The notes: generated from the sequence alone by a model not told the origin. Numbered from the stretch's first letter, positions 17,519 to 25,784 are shown. The stretch is 64,000 nt of DNA from Clostridiales bacterium (GCA_902362775.1 CABIXV010000002.1:249679-313678); one strand, 5' to 3'. Program-made: numbers and translations.

Positions 17519-18838
17519 GTGGCTACTTTCACTGCTGTCAAGAATTGGGGCGGAGGCCGGGGCGCGCTGGGCGGAGTGCTACGTTACACCCAGCAGGACG
17601 AAAAGACGCTGTGGGAAAGACAGCGGCTGGTGTCCGGATGAAACTGCACCGCCCAATCTGCTCTCTCAGAGATGCAGCTCACAAAGGAGCGATACCGCAA
17701 AATCGACGGGCGGCAGTACTACCACTTCGTCCAGTCCTTCGCGGAGACGGATGACCTGACGCCTCAGGAGGCCCACACCATTGCGCTGGAACTGGCCCAG
17801 CGGGAGTTCCCCAACTTCGAGGTGCTGGTAGCCACCCACATTGACACAGACCATCTGCACAGTCACTTGATCGTCAACAGCGTCAGCTTCCGGGACGGAA
17901 AAAAACTCCACCAGAGCGCCGCCGACCTTCAGGCCCACCGGACAGTCAACGATGAGATCTGCGCTGCCCACGGTCTGGCAATCCTGCCTCCGCCGGAAAA
18001 GCAGGTCAAGCAAAAGCGGATGAGTACCAGAGAGTACCGCTCCGCCGCCAAGGGCGAGAGCTGGAAGTTCCGGCTGATGAACACCATCGACCAGTGTATG
18101 CGGTACGCCTCTACCAAAGAGGAGTTTCTCTCCCTGATGGAGAGCGAGGGGTATCAGGTACGATGGACAGAGGGTCGGAAGAACATCACCTACACCACGC
18201 CCACAGGCATGAAGTGCCGGGACGACCGGCTCCACGATACAAAGTACACCAAGGAGGTCATGGAAGATGAGTTCCGAATCCGGGCAGAGATTGTCCGTGG
18301 AAGAACTGAAACGGCTGAACCTGCCGCCGCAGTCAGCCCCTATGCTCCCAGCGCATCCGACCCAGCAGGAGTGGAGCGAACTGCTGGCACGGCTGGAGCG
18401 CCTGGAAGCCGGCGTCAGCGCACAGGAGGCCCCGCTTCGGGCGTTGAGCCGACAGGTGGGGCAGCTACCCACTCAGGAGCAGATGGAGGAACTGGCGCGG
18501 GAGGTGGCCCAACTGCGGGCGGAAGTGAGACAGGCTGGGAGGAAGAAAGAAATCTCTATCTCGCCGCCCGGTTTGGATACGGCGCTGTCCGTACTGGCAT
18601 GGTTGGCGCTGCTCCTGCTGGGGACCATGGTGGGCATGGTGGTCTTGCGGACAATCTGGTCCGGCTTGGCCGCAGTCTGGAACGCGGTGCGGACGCTGAT
18701 CCCGTGATGGACGGGACCACCATGCCCCACCGCTCCGACCGCAAGACCCTGCGCAGAGAGCAGGAAAAGAAGATCGCCCTCGGTCATAAGGAGGACGACC
18801 ATGAAGAAGAACCAACCTGGCAGCAGTCTCTGGGCTGA
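17519..18838 (+). pseudogene. Relaxase/mobilization nuclease (MobA type) with an early in-frame TGA
   Basis: A GTG at 17519 with GGAGGAGG upstream starts VATFTAVKNWGGGRGALGGV followed by LRYTQQDEKT, which holds the expected catalytic tyrosine. An in-frame TGA at 17639-17641 (codon 41) interrupts it, and the same frame then continues with the metal-binding motif THIDTDHLHSHLIVNS and ends ALGHKEDDHEEE, as in this family. Re-initiation at 17672 would lack the catalytic tyrosine. Inactive unless the TGA is read through. The last 570 bases overlap another gene in a second frame. Confidence 0.75.
18267..18707 (+). CDS. Membrane protein gene nested inside the relaxase gene
   Basis: 146 residues in a frame different from the relaxase. 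GGAGGT lies 8 bases upstream of the ATG. The N-terminal two thirds is a heptad-like coiled coil (LLARLERLEAGVSAQ, VAQLRAEVRQAG); the C-terminus is a transmembrane helix (LDTALSVLAWLALLLLGTMV). Over the same stretch the relaxase frame is low-complexity Gly/Ala/Thr, suggesting that this frame is the one under selection. The layout recalls MobB of RSF1010, a membrane protein encoded within mobA; homology is not implied. Confidence 0.65.
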   Translation: MSSESGQRLSVEELKRLNLPPQSAPMLPAHPTQQEWSELLARLERLEAGVSAQEAPLRALSRQVGQLPTQEQMEELAREVAQLRAEVRQAGRKKEISISPPGLDTALSVLAWLALLLLGTMVGMVVLRTIWSGLAAVWNAVRTLIP

Positions 18839-18878
18839 GGCCAACCGTTCCCTGATATGGGAAGAAAGGCGAATATGA
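18801..18878 (+). CDS. 25-residue peptide overlapping the relaxase end
   Basis: ATG at 18801 with AAGGAGG 7 bases upstream, reading MKKNQPGSSLWAEANRSLIW and ending EERRI. The stop overlaps the start of the next gene (ATGA at 18875-18878). The ideal ribosome site and coupling suggest it is translated, perhaps only to couple the next gene to relaxase translation. Confidence 0.45.
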   Translation: MKKNQPGSSLWAEANRSLIWEERRI

Positions 18879-19159
18879 AAAAAGATTACGAAGCATATCG
18901 GGACACCGGCGTTCTGGGTAGTTATCACCCTGAGATGGCCGTACTGCGGGAGCAGCGTGGTGGCGAGGTCCTAACCACATTCCGGGACACTAATTATCAG
19001 CAACAGGAGGATTACCTGGAGAGTCAGCGGAAGATGCTCATCCGGGGGAAAGTATTCTATGTGACCTCTGCGTTTCCCTCTGAGGCCATAGCGACGCCCA
19101 CGGACAAACTGCTCTCCCTGATCGACGCGGAGCTTTCCGGCCAGGGCCACAGCGCCTGA
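18875..19159 (+). CDS. Small conserved mobile-element protein, unknown function
   Basis: 94 residues from ATG 18875 (MKKDYEAYRDTGVLGSYHPE). Soluble and charged, with no domain I recognise. It is coupled to the 25-residue frame by an ATGA overlap and precedes the recombinase fragment by 85 bases. A longer start at 18857 lacks a ribosome site. Confidence 0.6.
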   Translation: MKKDYEAYRDTGVLGSYHPEMAVLREQRGGEVLTTFRDTNYQQQEDYLESQRKMLIRGKVFYVTSAFPSEAIATPTDKLLSLIDAELSGQGHSA

Positions 19160-19243
19160 TGTTTTAGTGGACTTGGGGAAGCCGGTGGGGTATACTGTCC
19201 GTACCCCATACCGGCTTGCCCCTGAAAAAGGAGGTTACAGAAT

Positions 19244-19333
19244 ATGGCAAGCCCAAAATACAATATCTTATACGGAAGGCTCAGTCAGGAGGACGAGCGG
19301 CCGGGTGAATCCAACTCCATCCATAACCAAGAG
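19244..19333 (+). pseudogene. Large serine recombinase of the outer element, N-terminal fragment
   Basis: ATG at 19244 with AAGGAGG upstream. The 30 codons read MASPKYNILYGRLSQEDERP then GESNSIHNQE. YGRLS carries the catalytic serine (residue 14). After GAG at 19331-19333 the reading becomes unrelated and stops soon. The missing remainder starts at 34624 in the right phase: joining the two gives NQELFLERYAAENGF and a protein of about 562 residues, normal for the family. The gene was therefore cut by insertion of the inner element. Confidence 0.85.
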
Positions 19334-19351
19334 TTACTATGTAAAGGGTGG

Positions 19352-19373
19352 AGTCACCACCTAATACAAGTGA
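19352..19373. other. Left end dyad of the inner element (attL arm)
   Basis: GTCAC at 19352-19356 and GTGAC near 19369-19373 are inverted, about 19 bases inside the junction. Serine recombinases bind imperfect dyads around the crossover, so this may be part of the recognition arm. Confidence 0.35.
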
Positions 19374-19376
19374 CTG

Positions 19377-19392
19377 CGGTTCATTTGTGGCA
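19377..19392. repeat. 16-base inverted repeat, copy 1 (CGGTTCATTTGTGGCA)
   Basis: The exact complement occurs at 22283-22298, inside the last codons of tnpW just before the recombinase start. The enclosed 2.9 kb holds tnpV, the sigma and XRE genes and the divergent promoter. It may be a recombinase or regulator binding site, or the relic of an inverted tnpW end. Confidence 0.6.
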
Positions 19393-19493
19393 GAATGGTA
19401 CATTGCAGTTGTGAAAAGGAGATGAGAACGCCTAAAAAGAGCATTTTCAGCAACTGTAAACAACATTTTTACCACGGATGAAAGGAAACAGCT

Positions 19494-19844
19494 ATGGAAC
19501 TGACCTATACAAAAGCAGGAGACTACTATATCCCGGTCCTTGTCCTTGACGATGACACTGAATACGAAATCGGCATATATGGCCGGATGCGCCAGCGTTT
19601 TTTAGAGGAATATCATCCTGGCACTTACAGCCGGATGCTTCTCTTTGGAGAACTGTGGAAGCATCTGGCTGAAATTGACGCCGCCTGCCGTGAGCGTATG
19701 GACCTCCTGATCCCGGCCATGGCGAAGTGGGAAGGCGTGACCGAAGCCCTGAAAGCCTCCGACCAAATGGAATGGGTAGGACGGATGAACAATATCCGAA
19801 GCCGGGCTGAGGAAATTATACTCCACGAACTGGTATACGCATAA
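19494..19844 (+). CDS. tnpV: Transposon-encoded protein TnpV
   Basis: 116 residues. Matches the TnpV family (PF14198) by the GDYYIPVLVLDD-type start, YGRMRQRFLEEYHPGTYSRM in the middle and the strongly conserved end EGVTEALKASDQMEWVGRMN with NIRSRAEEIILHELVYA. Function is not established; it accompanies large serine recombinases in Clostridia elements. AAAGGA precedes the ATG. It converges on the minus-strand sigma gene with a shared terminator between them. Confidence 0.85.
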   Translation: MELTYTKAGDYYIPVLVLDDDTEYEIGIYGRMRQRFLEEYHPGTYSRMLLFGELWKHLAEIDAACRERMDLLIPAMAKWEGVTEALKASDQMEWVGRMNNIRSRAEEIILHELVYA

Positions 19845-19848
19845 AAAT

Positions 19849-19886
19849 GGGGAGCGGTTCATAAAGTGGACCGCTCCCCGTTTTTG
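19849..19886. terminator. Bidirectional terminator between tnpV and the sigma gene
   Basis: GGGGAGCGGT (19849-19858) pairs with ACCGCTCCCC (19870-19879), and T5 follows on the plus strand while A5 precedes it. On the minus strand the stem overlaps the end of the sigma gene. Confidence 0.7.
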
Positions 19887-20944
19887 TTTTGTTTCCGCAT
19901 ATTTAGACCGGCTGTTCTCAAGCGGCAATTTGTCGCTCGAACAGGCAGCTGCTCAGGTCCTATGAATGTCAGCATAAATTTCTCCGGCAGTTTTGATATA
20001 GGAGCCTTTTGAAGATGCTCAACCACCCGCATCGCAAACTGATGGCTGCCTATCGTATCCCACTCGGCCAGCAGCATGATCTCCGCTGTGCCGTCTTTGA
20101 AATCATAGCAGAGTTCACCCAAAGCGCCGTCGCAGTCCGCGAAATATTCGTAGACTGCGGCGGTTATTTTTTTGCCCCGCTTCTTCTGTGACTTTAGCCG
20201 GAGTTCCACCGCATGAAGCTCGCCCGCCGCAGCCAGCACCCTTGTCAGCTTGTCCTCCGCTCTGGCATAGGCCCGCTCCGGTATTTCAAAAAACAGCTCA
20301 TGCCGCAACAATTTCAACGCAGAACGCTCTACGCTTTTCGCACGGCTCTCCGTCAAATGGAAATACTGCGCCGTTTCGGTGAGCGGGTGGTCTTTGCCGA
20401 CCGCAAAGCCAAAGCGGTACTGAACATAAACATTTTCTCGATTCGGCAGCGCATCCATGGCCTCGTGAAGTTCAGCCACCGTCTCCTGCTCAATATAAAT
20501 CTGCTCTGGCAATTTGACACCGGGAGAAGGAATCAGGGTTTCAACGGTATCATCCTCTGTATCATCTAAATCTTCGTCCAAATATATGATCTTCCATGCG
20601 TTTGTTTTGTCGTGCCTCAACTGCCATACCGCATCCCGGCTGTACTGACGGATCAGATCAATCATAGCCCGTTTAATTGCAGGTGCGGCATAGGTCAGAA
20701 ATTTGGTGCCGCTGGAAAGATCACAGCCAGATACTGCTTTCCAAAGACCGATAGAGCCCGCTTGTATGAGATCGTCAGTCTCGATTCCACAGGAGAAAAG
20801 ATACCTTTTTCTTATGGGACCACCAATGATCTGATTGGCCGTCTGCCGAATAAAGCGAAGATTGTCCTCAATAAGCCGGGACACAGCCTGTTCGTCTCCA
20901 GCCTGTGCCAATGCGCAAAGCTGTTCATTTGTCCGGGCTTCCAT
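19859..20944 (-). CDS. Sigma-70-like factor of the inner element
   Basis: 361 residues. Residues 1-110 match sigma region 2 (LIEDNLRFIRQTANQIIGGP, then LIQAGSIGLWKAVSGCDLSSGTKF and YAAPAIKRAMIDLIR), including the DDLIQAG core-binding helix. A region 4-like segment follows (ALPNRENVYVQYRFGF, ESRAKSVERSALKLLRHELF). The C-terminal 130 residues are not recognised. The ATG overlaps the end of the XRE gene by 20 bases, so the two form a small operon. It probably directs transcription of element genes. Confidence 0.75.
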   Translation of the reverse strand: MEARTNEQLCALAQAGDEQAVSRLIEDNLRFIRQTANQIIGGPIRKRYLFSCGIETDDLIQAGSIGLWKAVSGCDLSSGTKFLTYAAPAIKRAMIDLIRQYSRDAVWQLRHDKTNAWKIIYLDEDLDDTEDDTVETLIPSPGVKLPEQIYIEQETVAELHEAMDALPNRENVYVQYRFGFAVGKDHPLTETAQYFHLTESRAKSVERSALKLLRHELFFEIPERAYARAEDKLTRVLAAAGELHAVELRLKSQKKRGKKITAAVYEYFADCDGALGELCYDFKDGTAEIMLLAEWDTIGSHQFAMRVVEHLQKAPISKLPEKFMLTFIGPEQLPVRATNCRLRTAGLNMRKQNKNGERSTL

Positions 20945-21782
20945 TTGTTAACCCCTGCTTTTGCGCAATATCTATGTAGCCTCTGATGAAATTCTCAACA
21001 AGCCCGGAAAACTGTTCTCCCAATTCAGGCGTCGCGCCCGGTAGTGTAGAATAGGCCCCGGCAAGCTGCTCAAAAGTGATCTGCGGCGTCAACGGTTGTT
21101 CGCCGCTGCCCTTCACCATATTTTTCATCATAGTCTTGGTGAGCTGTGCCGTTGCCAATTCGGTTGTAGGTGTCCGCGTCTGGATACCTGCTTTGATGTC
21201 CCGGAGCATACTCATGAGCGCGCTTTGGATGCTCTCAATATCCTTTTCATGAGGGGCAGCTTTCATCATGCCGAGGATCTGTGCGGCGGCCTCTGTCCCC
21301 TCCTGCGGGTTTGCCAGACGGCTGGTGTCTACCGTGTCGGTAAGCTGTTGCAAAGTATCCCACATAGCATTTTGACCAGCAAGACTCTCGGCAATGGCAT
21401 CCTTGAAATAGCGAGAGATCATCCGTGTGATCTCAGGGAATTTCGGATTTTCTAAAATTCGGTTGACCACATCGGTGTCTACGTCTCTTGTGTATAGTGC
21501 CATTGCCGCCTTGTAGGACAGGCCCAGTTCCTCTATATCATAGCTGCGCCGCTCCGGGAAGTCTGTCTGCCCCAGGATAAAGTCTGTGGACACCCCCAGG
21601 AAGTCCGCAATTTTGATAATATATTCGTCGCCAATTTTATCTGTTTTTCCGCTCAGGAACCGGCTGAGTGTGCTTTCAGCCATACCCATGGCCGCTGCCA
21701 AATCCGCCTGGGTGATTTTCCGCTCTTTTATCTGATCCTGTATTCTCTGCCGGACAGTTCCCGGCAAATATGTCCGCTCCAT
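20925..21782 (-). CDS. XRE-family regulator
   Basis: 285 residues from the ATG at 21782 (GGAGG 8 bases upstream; a TTG 9 bases earlier is less likely). Helix-turn-helix at residues 15-65: ITQADLAAAMGMAESTLSRF, LSGKTDKIGDEYIIKIADFL, GVSTDFILG. A long helical C-terminal part has no known domain. It likely represses its own promoter and the divergent tnpW-recombinase promoter through the dyad at 21861-21897. Confidence 0.85.
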   Translation of the reverse strand: MERTYLPGTVRQRIQDQIKERKITQADLAAAMGMAESTLSRFLSGKTDKIGDEYIIKIADFLGVSTDFILGQTDFPERRSYDIEELGLSYKAAMALYTRDVDTDVVNRILENPKFPEITRMISRYFKDAIAESLAGQNAMWDTLQQLTDTVDTSRLANPQEGTEAAAQILGMMKAAPHEKDIESIQSALMSMLRDIKAGIQTRTPTTELATAQLTKTMMKNMVKGSGEQPLTPQITFEQLAGAYSTLPGATPELGEQFSGLVENFIRGYIDIAQKQGLTNGSPDK

Positions 21783-21860
21783 ATTCGACAACCTCCCCGC
21801 TTATCTCCAAGTGTACTGCATTTTTGGAAAAAGTTGCGTCGAAATCCGCCTCTTGCGTTT

Positions 21861-21897
21861 TTGCAATTTTTTGAGCTGGCCAGCCTTGAAATTGCAA
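21861..21897. promoter_or_regulatory. Nested dyad in the divergent promoter region of the inner element
   Basis: TTGCAATTT (21861-21869) and AAATTGCAA (21889-21897) are perfect inverted arms around a central palindrome GCTGGCCAGC (21875-21884). It lies about 80 bases upstream of the XRE gene start. The remainder of 21783-22116 shows no gene and no promoter I can place with confidence. Confidence 0.55.
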
Positions 21898-22116
21898 TAG
21901 CGCCATATTTGTTCGATCCGTACCATTTTCTCCGTATATTGGTATCAGAGGGACAAAAGCCTCAATCCACACGGAAAGGAGCATTGGATGTTATAGCGAA
22001 TACCTGCGGAAGTGCCGTTCCTGAGTTGTCGGGGCGGCATTTTCGCACTTACATCTAAATACGGACAACGGACCACCGGCGGGGAATCCCCCTACAAATA
22101 AGGAAAGAGAGGTACA

Positions 22117-22323
22117 ATGACGGAAAACACCAGCACCACAATGACCCGGCGAATCGGAAGCACAGTTTTCAAAGTGAATATTTTTACAAAAAGAGATAGC
22201 AGCGAAACCATAGAGGACAAAATCATGCGGCTGATCCAGCGTGAAGGGTTGGCATCACCGGAAGATTGTGGTATGATAAATGTGCCACAAATGAACCGTC
22301 AGTCTGAAAGGAGCGCGTCATGA
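22117..22323 (+). CDS. tnpW: Transposon-encoded protein TnpW
   Basis: 68 residues. The MTRRIGSTVFKVNIFTKRDS start and SSETIEDKIMRLIQREGL are the TnpW hallmarks (PF14202). Its stop overlaps the recombinase ATG (ATGA), showing coupling. Function is unknown; it may modulate the recombinase. Its last codons contain one arm of the 16-base inverted repeat described at 19377. Confidence 0.85.
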   Translation: MTENTSTTMTRRIGSTVFKVNIFTKRDSSETIEDKIMRLIQREGLASPEDCGMINVPQMNRQSERSAS

Positions 22324-24200
22324 GCGCCAGACAGGCGGAGAAAATCACTGCTCTATATGAGCGCCTGTCCCGTGACGATGAATCTTCAGGGGACAGCAAT
22401 TCGATCATCAATCAAAAACGATACCTGGAGGGCTATGCCGCTGACCATGGTTATGGCAACATCGTCCATTACACGGATGACGGCTGGTCCGGCGGCAATT
22501 TTGACCGTCCCGCATGGAAGCAGCTGATTGCCGACATTGAGGCCGGGAAGGTAGAACATCTGCTGGTCAAGGACCTCAGCCGGGTGGGGAGAGATTATCT
22601 CCAGACGGGCTTTTACACAGAGGTCGTTTTCAAACGCTATGGCATCCACTTCGTTGCCATTGGGAACAGCATTGACAGCAGCGATCCCAGCTCTGGTGAG
22701 TTTGCCCCTTTTGTCAATATTATGTCCGAGTGGTACTTGCGGGATCTGAGCCGGAAGCAGCGCACTGCCATCAGGGTCAAAGGGGAATCCGGCAAGCCGA
22801 CCACCAACTGCGCTATCTACGGGTATCGGAAGGACCCGGAGGACAAGCACCACTGGCTGATTGACGAAGAAGCGGCGGCAGTTGTACGGCGCATCTATCA
22901 GTTGGCCGTTGAGGGACACGGCCTGAGCGATATCGCGAACATTTTGTACCGGGATAAGGTAGAGTCCCCGGCGGCCTACCTGGCAAGACAGGGGCGCGGC
23001 CCTTGGAAGAGCAGGGAGAATATTGACCGCCCCTACGCCTGGAGCGACTTTGTCGTGGGACAGATCCTGTCAAAACCTGAGTACATGGGCCATACGGTCA
23101 ACTTCCGTTCCCACAAGGAATCCTATAAGGATAAGCAGCCAGTTTACCATGCCCAGGAGGACTGGCTGATTTTTGAGAACACCCACGAGGCCATCATAGA
23201 CCGCGCCACATGGGAGCTTGTGCAAAAGCTGCGGGGAACGCCCCGCCGCGTGGATACGTTGGGCGAGGCGAATCCCTTGACCGGGCTGGTGTTCTGCGCG
23301 GACTGCGGAGCAAAGATGTATAACCAGCGGACACGGGGCAGCGAGACAAAACCGTATCCATCGGACGCCTACGAGTGCTCCTCATATAAGCTGGGAGGGC
23401 AAAGAAGGGCTGCTGTTTGCGGCAACCACCACATCTCCACCAAGGCGCTACGGGCGTTGATTTTGGAAACTATCAAGGTCACCAGCGCCTATGCCATCTC
23501 CAATGAGAGTGAGTTCATTCAAAAGGTCCGGGCAGCGTCCGAGGTTCAGCAGGCGCAGGCGGCGAAGGACTTGAAGCGTAAGCTGAACAAGGACAAACGG
23601 CGCTTTGACGAACTGGACACCATCATCAAGAAGCTGTACGAATCCTATGCGGTGGGCCGCATTGGAGAGGAACGCTTTGACACCCTTCTCGCCGGATACG
23701 AACAGGAGCAGGCTGCACTCCGGCAGTCCATCGCAGAGGGTGAATCCGCGTTAGGCAGCTTTGAGCGGGACACCGCCAATGTAGAACATTTTCTCAATCT
23801 CACGAGGAAATACACAAATTTCTCAGAGCTGACCACACCAATGATCAACGAGTTCGTTGAGAAGATCGTTGTTCACGCCCCGGACAAGTCCACGGGGGAC
23901 CGGGTGCAGGAGGTAGACATCTATCTGAAGTTCATCGGCAAGTTTGACGCCCCCATGCCGGAACCTACCCCGGAGGAGATCGCGGAACAGGAGCGATTGC
24001 AGAAGGAGCGTATCCGTAGCCGGGAGCGGTATCGCCGGTTGAAGGCGGGAGAGAATTTGAGCCCGCCGTTTGAGCGGATCTGCGCGGCCTGCGGCAAGAC
24101 CTTCTCCGCTCTGCGGCCAAACGCGAAATACTGCTGTCCGGCTTGCAGGGAAAAGAACTATCGCCGTATGGCGAGAGAAGCGAAGTCAAAAGTATCATAA
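22320..24200 (+). CDS. Large serine recombinase of the inner element
   Basis: 626 residues. The resolvase domain comprises YERLSRDDES with catalytic Ser17, VKDLSRVGRDYLQTG and RYGIHFVAIGNSIDS. A recombinase domain follows (ITLL-type GYRKDPEDKHHWLIDEEAAA), then a zinc ribbon (CADCGAKMYNQR...CGNHHI) and a coiled coil. The C-terminus adds a second zinc-finger-like motif (CAACGKTFSALRPNAKYC). The enzyme would integrate and excise the element without a host factor. It is intact, and it is the natural candidate for having placed the element in the outer recombinase gene. Confidence 0.92.
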   Translation: MSARQAEKITALYERLSRDDESSGDSNSIINQKRYLEGYAADHGYGNIVHYTDDGWSGGNFDRPAWKQLIADIEAGKVEHLLVKDLSRVGRDYLQTGFYTEVVFKRYGIHFVAIGNSIDSSDPSSGEFAPFVNIMSEWYLRDLSRKQRTAIRVKGESGKPTTNCAIYGYRKDPEDKHHWLIDEEAAAVVRRIYQLAVEGHGLSDIANILYRDKVESPAAYLARQGRGPWKSRENIDRPYAWSDFVVGQILSKPEYMGHTVNFRSHKESYKDKQPVYHAQEDWLIFENTHEAIIDRATWELVQKLRGTPRRVDTLGEANPLTGLVFCADCGAKMYNQRTRGSETKPYPSDAYECSSYKLGGQRRAAVCGNHHISTKALRALILETIKVTSAYAISNESEFIQKVRAASEVQQAQAAKDLKRKLNKDKRRFDELDTIIKKLYESYAVGRIGEERFDTLLAGYEQEQAALRQSIAEGESALGSFERDTANVEHFLNLTRKYTNFSELTTPMINEFVEKIVVHAPDKSTGDRVQEVDIYLKFIGKFDAPMPEPTPEEIAEQERLQKERIRSRERYRRLKAGENLSPPFERICAACGKTFSALRPNAKYCCPACREKNYRRMAREAKSKVS

Positions 24201-24210
24201 ATTTGTTCCG

Positions 24211-24242
24211 GGGCGGTCCGCAATGCTGCGGGCCGCTCTTTT
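24211..24242 (+). terminator. Terminator after the inner recombinase gene
   Basis: GCGGTCCGCA / TGCGGGCCGC (one G-T pair) with an ATGC loop at 24213-24236, followed by TCTTTT. It lies 13 bases past the stop. Confidence 0.7.
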
Positions 24243-24267
24243 CCATCACAAAGGAGGTTGAAAATCC

Positions 24268-24651
24268 ATGTGGAACTGCGATTGGGAGTACCAGAACCAG
24301 GATGTTTTGAAGAATTGCTATGAGCGCAAGATGGCTGGCAGGCCCTATGGGAAGAACGATCCCGTCCGAAAAATCATTTGCGAGGGATGCGGATGTGTTT
24401 TCTATACGCGAATCTGGTCCAAGAAATACTGCTACTACAAAAAATGCGGCAACATCGGCTACCGCAAGCAGTTGAGACAGCGGCGTTTAGCCGAGACTCC
24501 TCGCACCCAGGTCTGCAAAGTGTGCGGGAACACATTCACGCCCAAGCGGTCAGACGCGCTCTATTGCAGCAATGCCTGCCGTCAGCGGGCGTATCGTCAG
24601 AGTGTTACGGATAAAACAAGTGGTCACGATGACCACTTGCTTGAATCGTAA
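24268..24651 (+). CDS. Zinc-finger protein of the inner element
   Basis: 127 residues with two treble-clef-like cysteine clusters: CEGCGCVFYTRIWSKKYC near residue 38 and CKVCGNTFTPKRSDALYC near residue 84, each followed by a basic helix (NACRQRAYRQS). It resembles the extra C-terminal finger of the upstream recombinase, suggesting duplication or a shared DNA-binding role. AAAGGAGG precedes the ATG. Function unknown. Confidence 0.65.
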   Translation: MWNCDWEYQNQDVLKNCYERKMAGRPYGKNDPVRKIICEGCGCVFYTRIWSKKYCYYKKCGNIGYRKQLRQRRLAETPRTQVCKVCGNTFTPKRSDALYCSNACRQRAYRQSVTDKTSGHDDHLLES

Positions 24652-24781
24652 CAAGATATGATCCAAGGTGTTACGGATAGAGGTAGTAGAATAATTTTCC
24701 ACTGCGTTCATCCGTAACGGGATCGCAGTCATGTTACAGATAAATCAAGTGTGCAAAATGACTACTTGATTTATCTGTAAC
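24604..24781. repeat. Three 49-base dyads, candidate parC centromere
   Basis: Units at 24604-24652, 24670-24718 and 24733-24781 are each exactly 49 bases, bounded by GTTAC(G/A)GAT on the left and ATC(C/T)GTAAC on the right (AATCGTAAC in unit 1). Interiors differ: unit 1 holds CAAGTGGTCA/TGACCACTTG and unit 3 extends its arms to 18 bases. They lie directly upstream of the ParM-like gene, where type II partition systems keep their centromere. Confidence 0.7.
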
Positions 24782-24803
24782 GCAAATATTATCAATTTTG
24801 GAG

Positions 24804-24832
24804 GGGCGGTCTGCGGACCGCCCTTTTGCTGT
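24804..24832 (+). terminator. Hairpin and T-tract before the parM-like gene
   Basis: GGGCGGTC (24804-24811) pairs with GACCGCCC (24816-24823), followed by TTTT. It lies 28 bases upstream of the ParM-like ATG, so it either ends upstream transcription or attenuates the partition operon. Confidence 0.6.
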
Positions 24833-24854
24833 TTATACAGCGGAAAGGATTTTT

Positions 24855-25784
24855 ATGAATATTTTGAACCACAATGCACCTATCATCATTGGCATCGACC
24901 ACGGCTATGGCAATATTAAGACGGCTAACTGCTGTTTCAAAACCGGCGTCTCCTCCTTCGATAAGGAACCGACCTTCAGGAGCAATTTGCTGGTCTATGA
25001 GGGACGCTATTATCTGATTGGAGAGGACCACAAGGAGTTTACCGCCGACAAGATGGCGGACAGCGACTACTATATCCTGACCCTCGCCGCTATCGGGCGG
25101 GAGCTGAACATCCGCAAGCAGACCTCGGCCCGTGTCCATCTGGCGGCGGGCCTGCCTCTCACCTGGGTCAGTGAGCAGAAGGAGGCATTCAAGAGCTACC
25201 TGCTGCAAAAGGACAGCGCGGACTTCAATTTCCGGGGCGTAGATTATCACGTTGATTTCGTTGGCGCGAATATTTTCCCCCAGGGCTTTGCCGCTGTGTC
25301 TGACCACCTGCGGGACTTTCGTGGGGTGAATATGCTGGCCGACATCGGCAATGGCACGATGAATGTCATGTATATCAACGACCGCCGCCCCCAGGAGAAA
25401 AAGTGTTTCACAGAGAAGTATGGGACGCATCAATGTATGCTGGCGGTCCGGGAAAACCTGCTAAAGCTCTACGGCTCCGCCGCTGACGAGACGGTCATCG
25501 ACCAGGTGCTCCGGCATGGCACAGCAAGTATCAGTGAACGGTATCTGTCCGCGATCCAGACAACCGCCAAAGACTATGTGGCTGGCATCTTCCGCCGTCT
25601 GCGGGAGCATGAGTATGACCCGGAGCTGATGAAGCTGTATGTGGTCGGCGGCGGTGGCTGCCTAATCAAGAATTTTGGAGCGTTTGACGCTGGCCGGGTA
25701 GTCATCAACGAGGACATCTGCGCTACCGCCAAAGGGTATGAATACCTGACTCGCCTTCGCGCCAAGAAGGGCGGTATGGTATGA
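24855..25784 (+). CDS. ParM/StbA-like actin-type ATPase
   Basis: 309 residues from ATG 24855 (AAAGGA upstream). Actin-fold nucleotide motifs are visible: IIGIDHGYGNIKTAN at residue 10 (phosphate 1), LADIGNGTMNVMYI near residue 165 (phosphate 2) and KLYVVGGGGCLIKNFG near residue 275 (adenosine). These mark plasmid-segregation ATPases. Such proteins polymerise and push or hold DNA copies through a ParR-centromere complex. Its presence in an integrated element suggests a replicating circular stage. Overlaps the next gene by 4 bases. Confidence 0.8.
   Translation: MNILNHNAPIIIGIDHGYGNIKTANCCFKTGVSSFDKEPTFRSNLLVYEGRYYLIGEDHKEFTADKMADSDYYILTLAAIGRELNIRKQTSARVHLAAGLPLTWVSEQKEAFKSYLLQKDSADFNFRGVDYHVDFVGANIFPQGFAAVSDHLRDFRGVNMLADIGNGTMNVMYINDRRPQEKKCFTEKYGTHQCMLAVRENLLKLYGSAADETVIDQVLRHGTASISERYLSAIQTTAKDYVAGIFRRLREHEYDPELMKLYVVGGGGCLIKNFGAFDAGRVVINEDICATAKGYEYLTRLRAKKGGMV

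Noticed and set aside
17639..17641. Selenocysteine at the relaxase TGA.
   Set aside because: Relaxases are not selenoproteins, no SECIS-like hairpin is evident directly after the codon, and other genes of the element are broken as well.
24604..24781. CRISPR array.
   Set aside because: The three units are dyads of constant length with no identical repeats separated by unique spacers, and no cas genes are present.
24604..24781. Integron attC sites.
   Set aside because: No integron integrase is near, the units are not separated by cassettes, and the parM-like gene directly downstream offers a better explanation.
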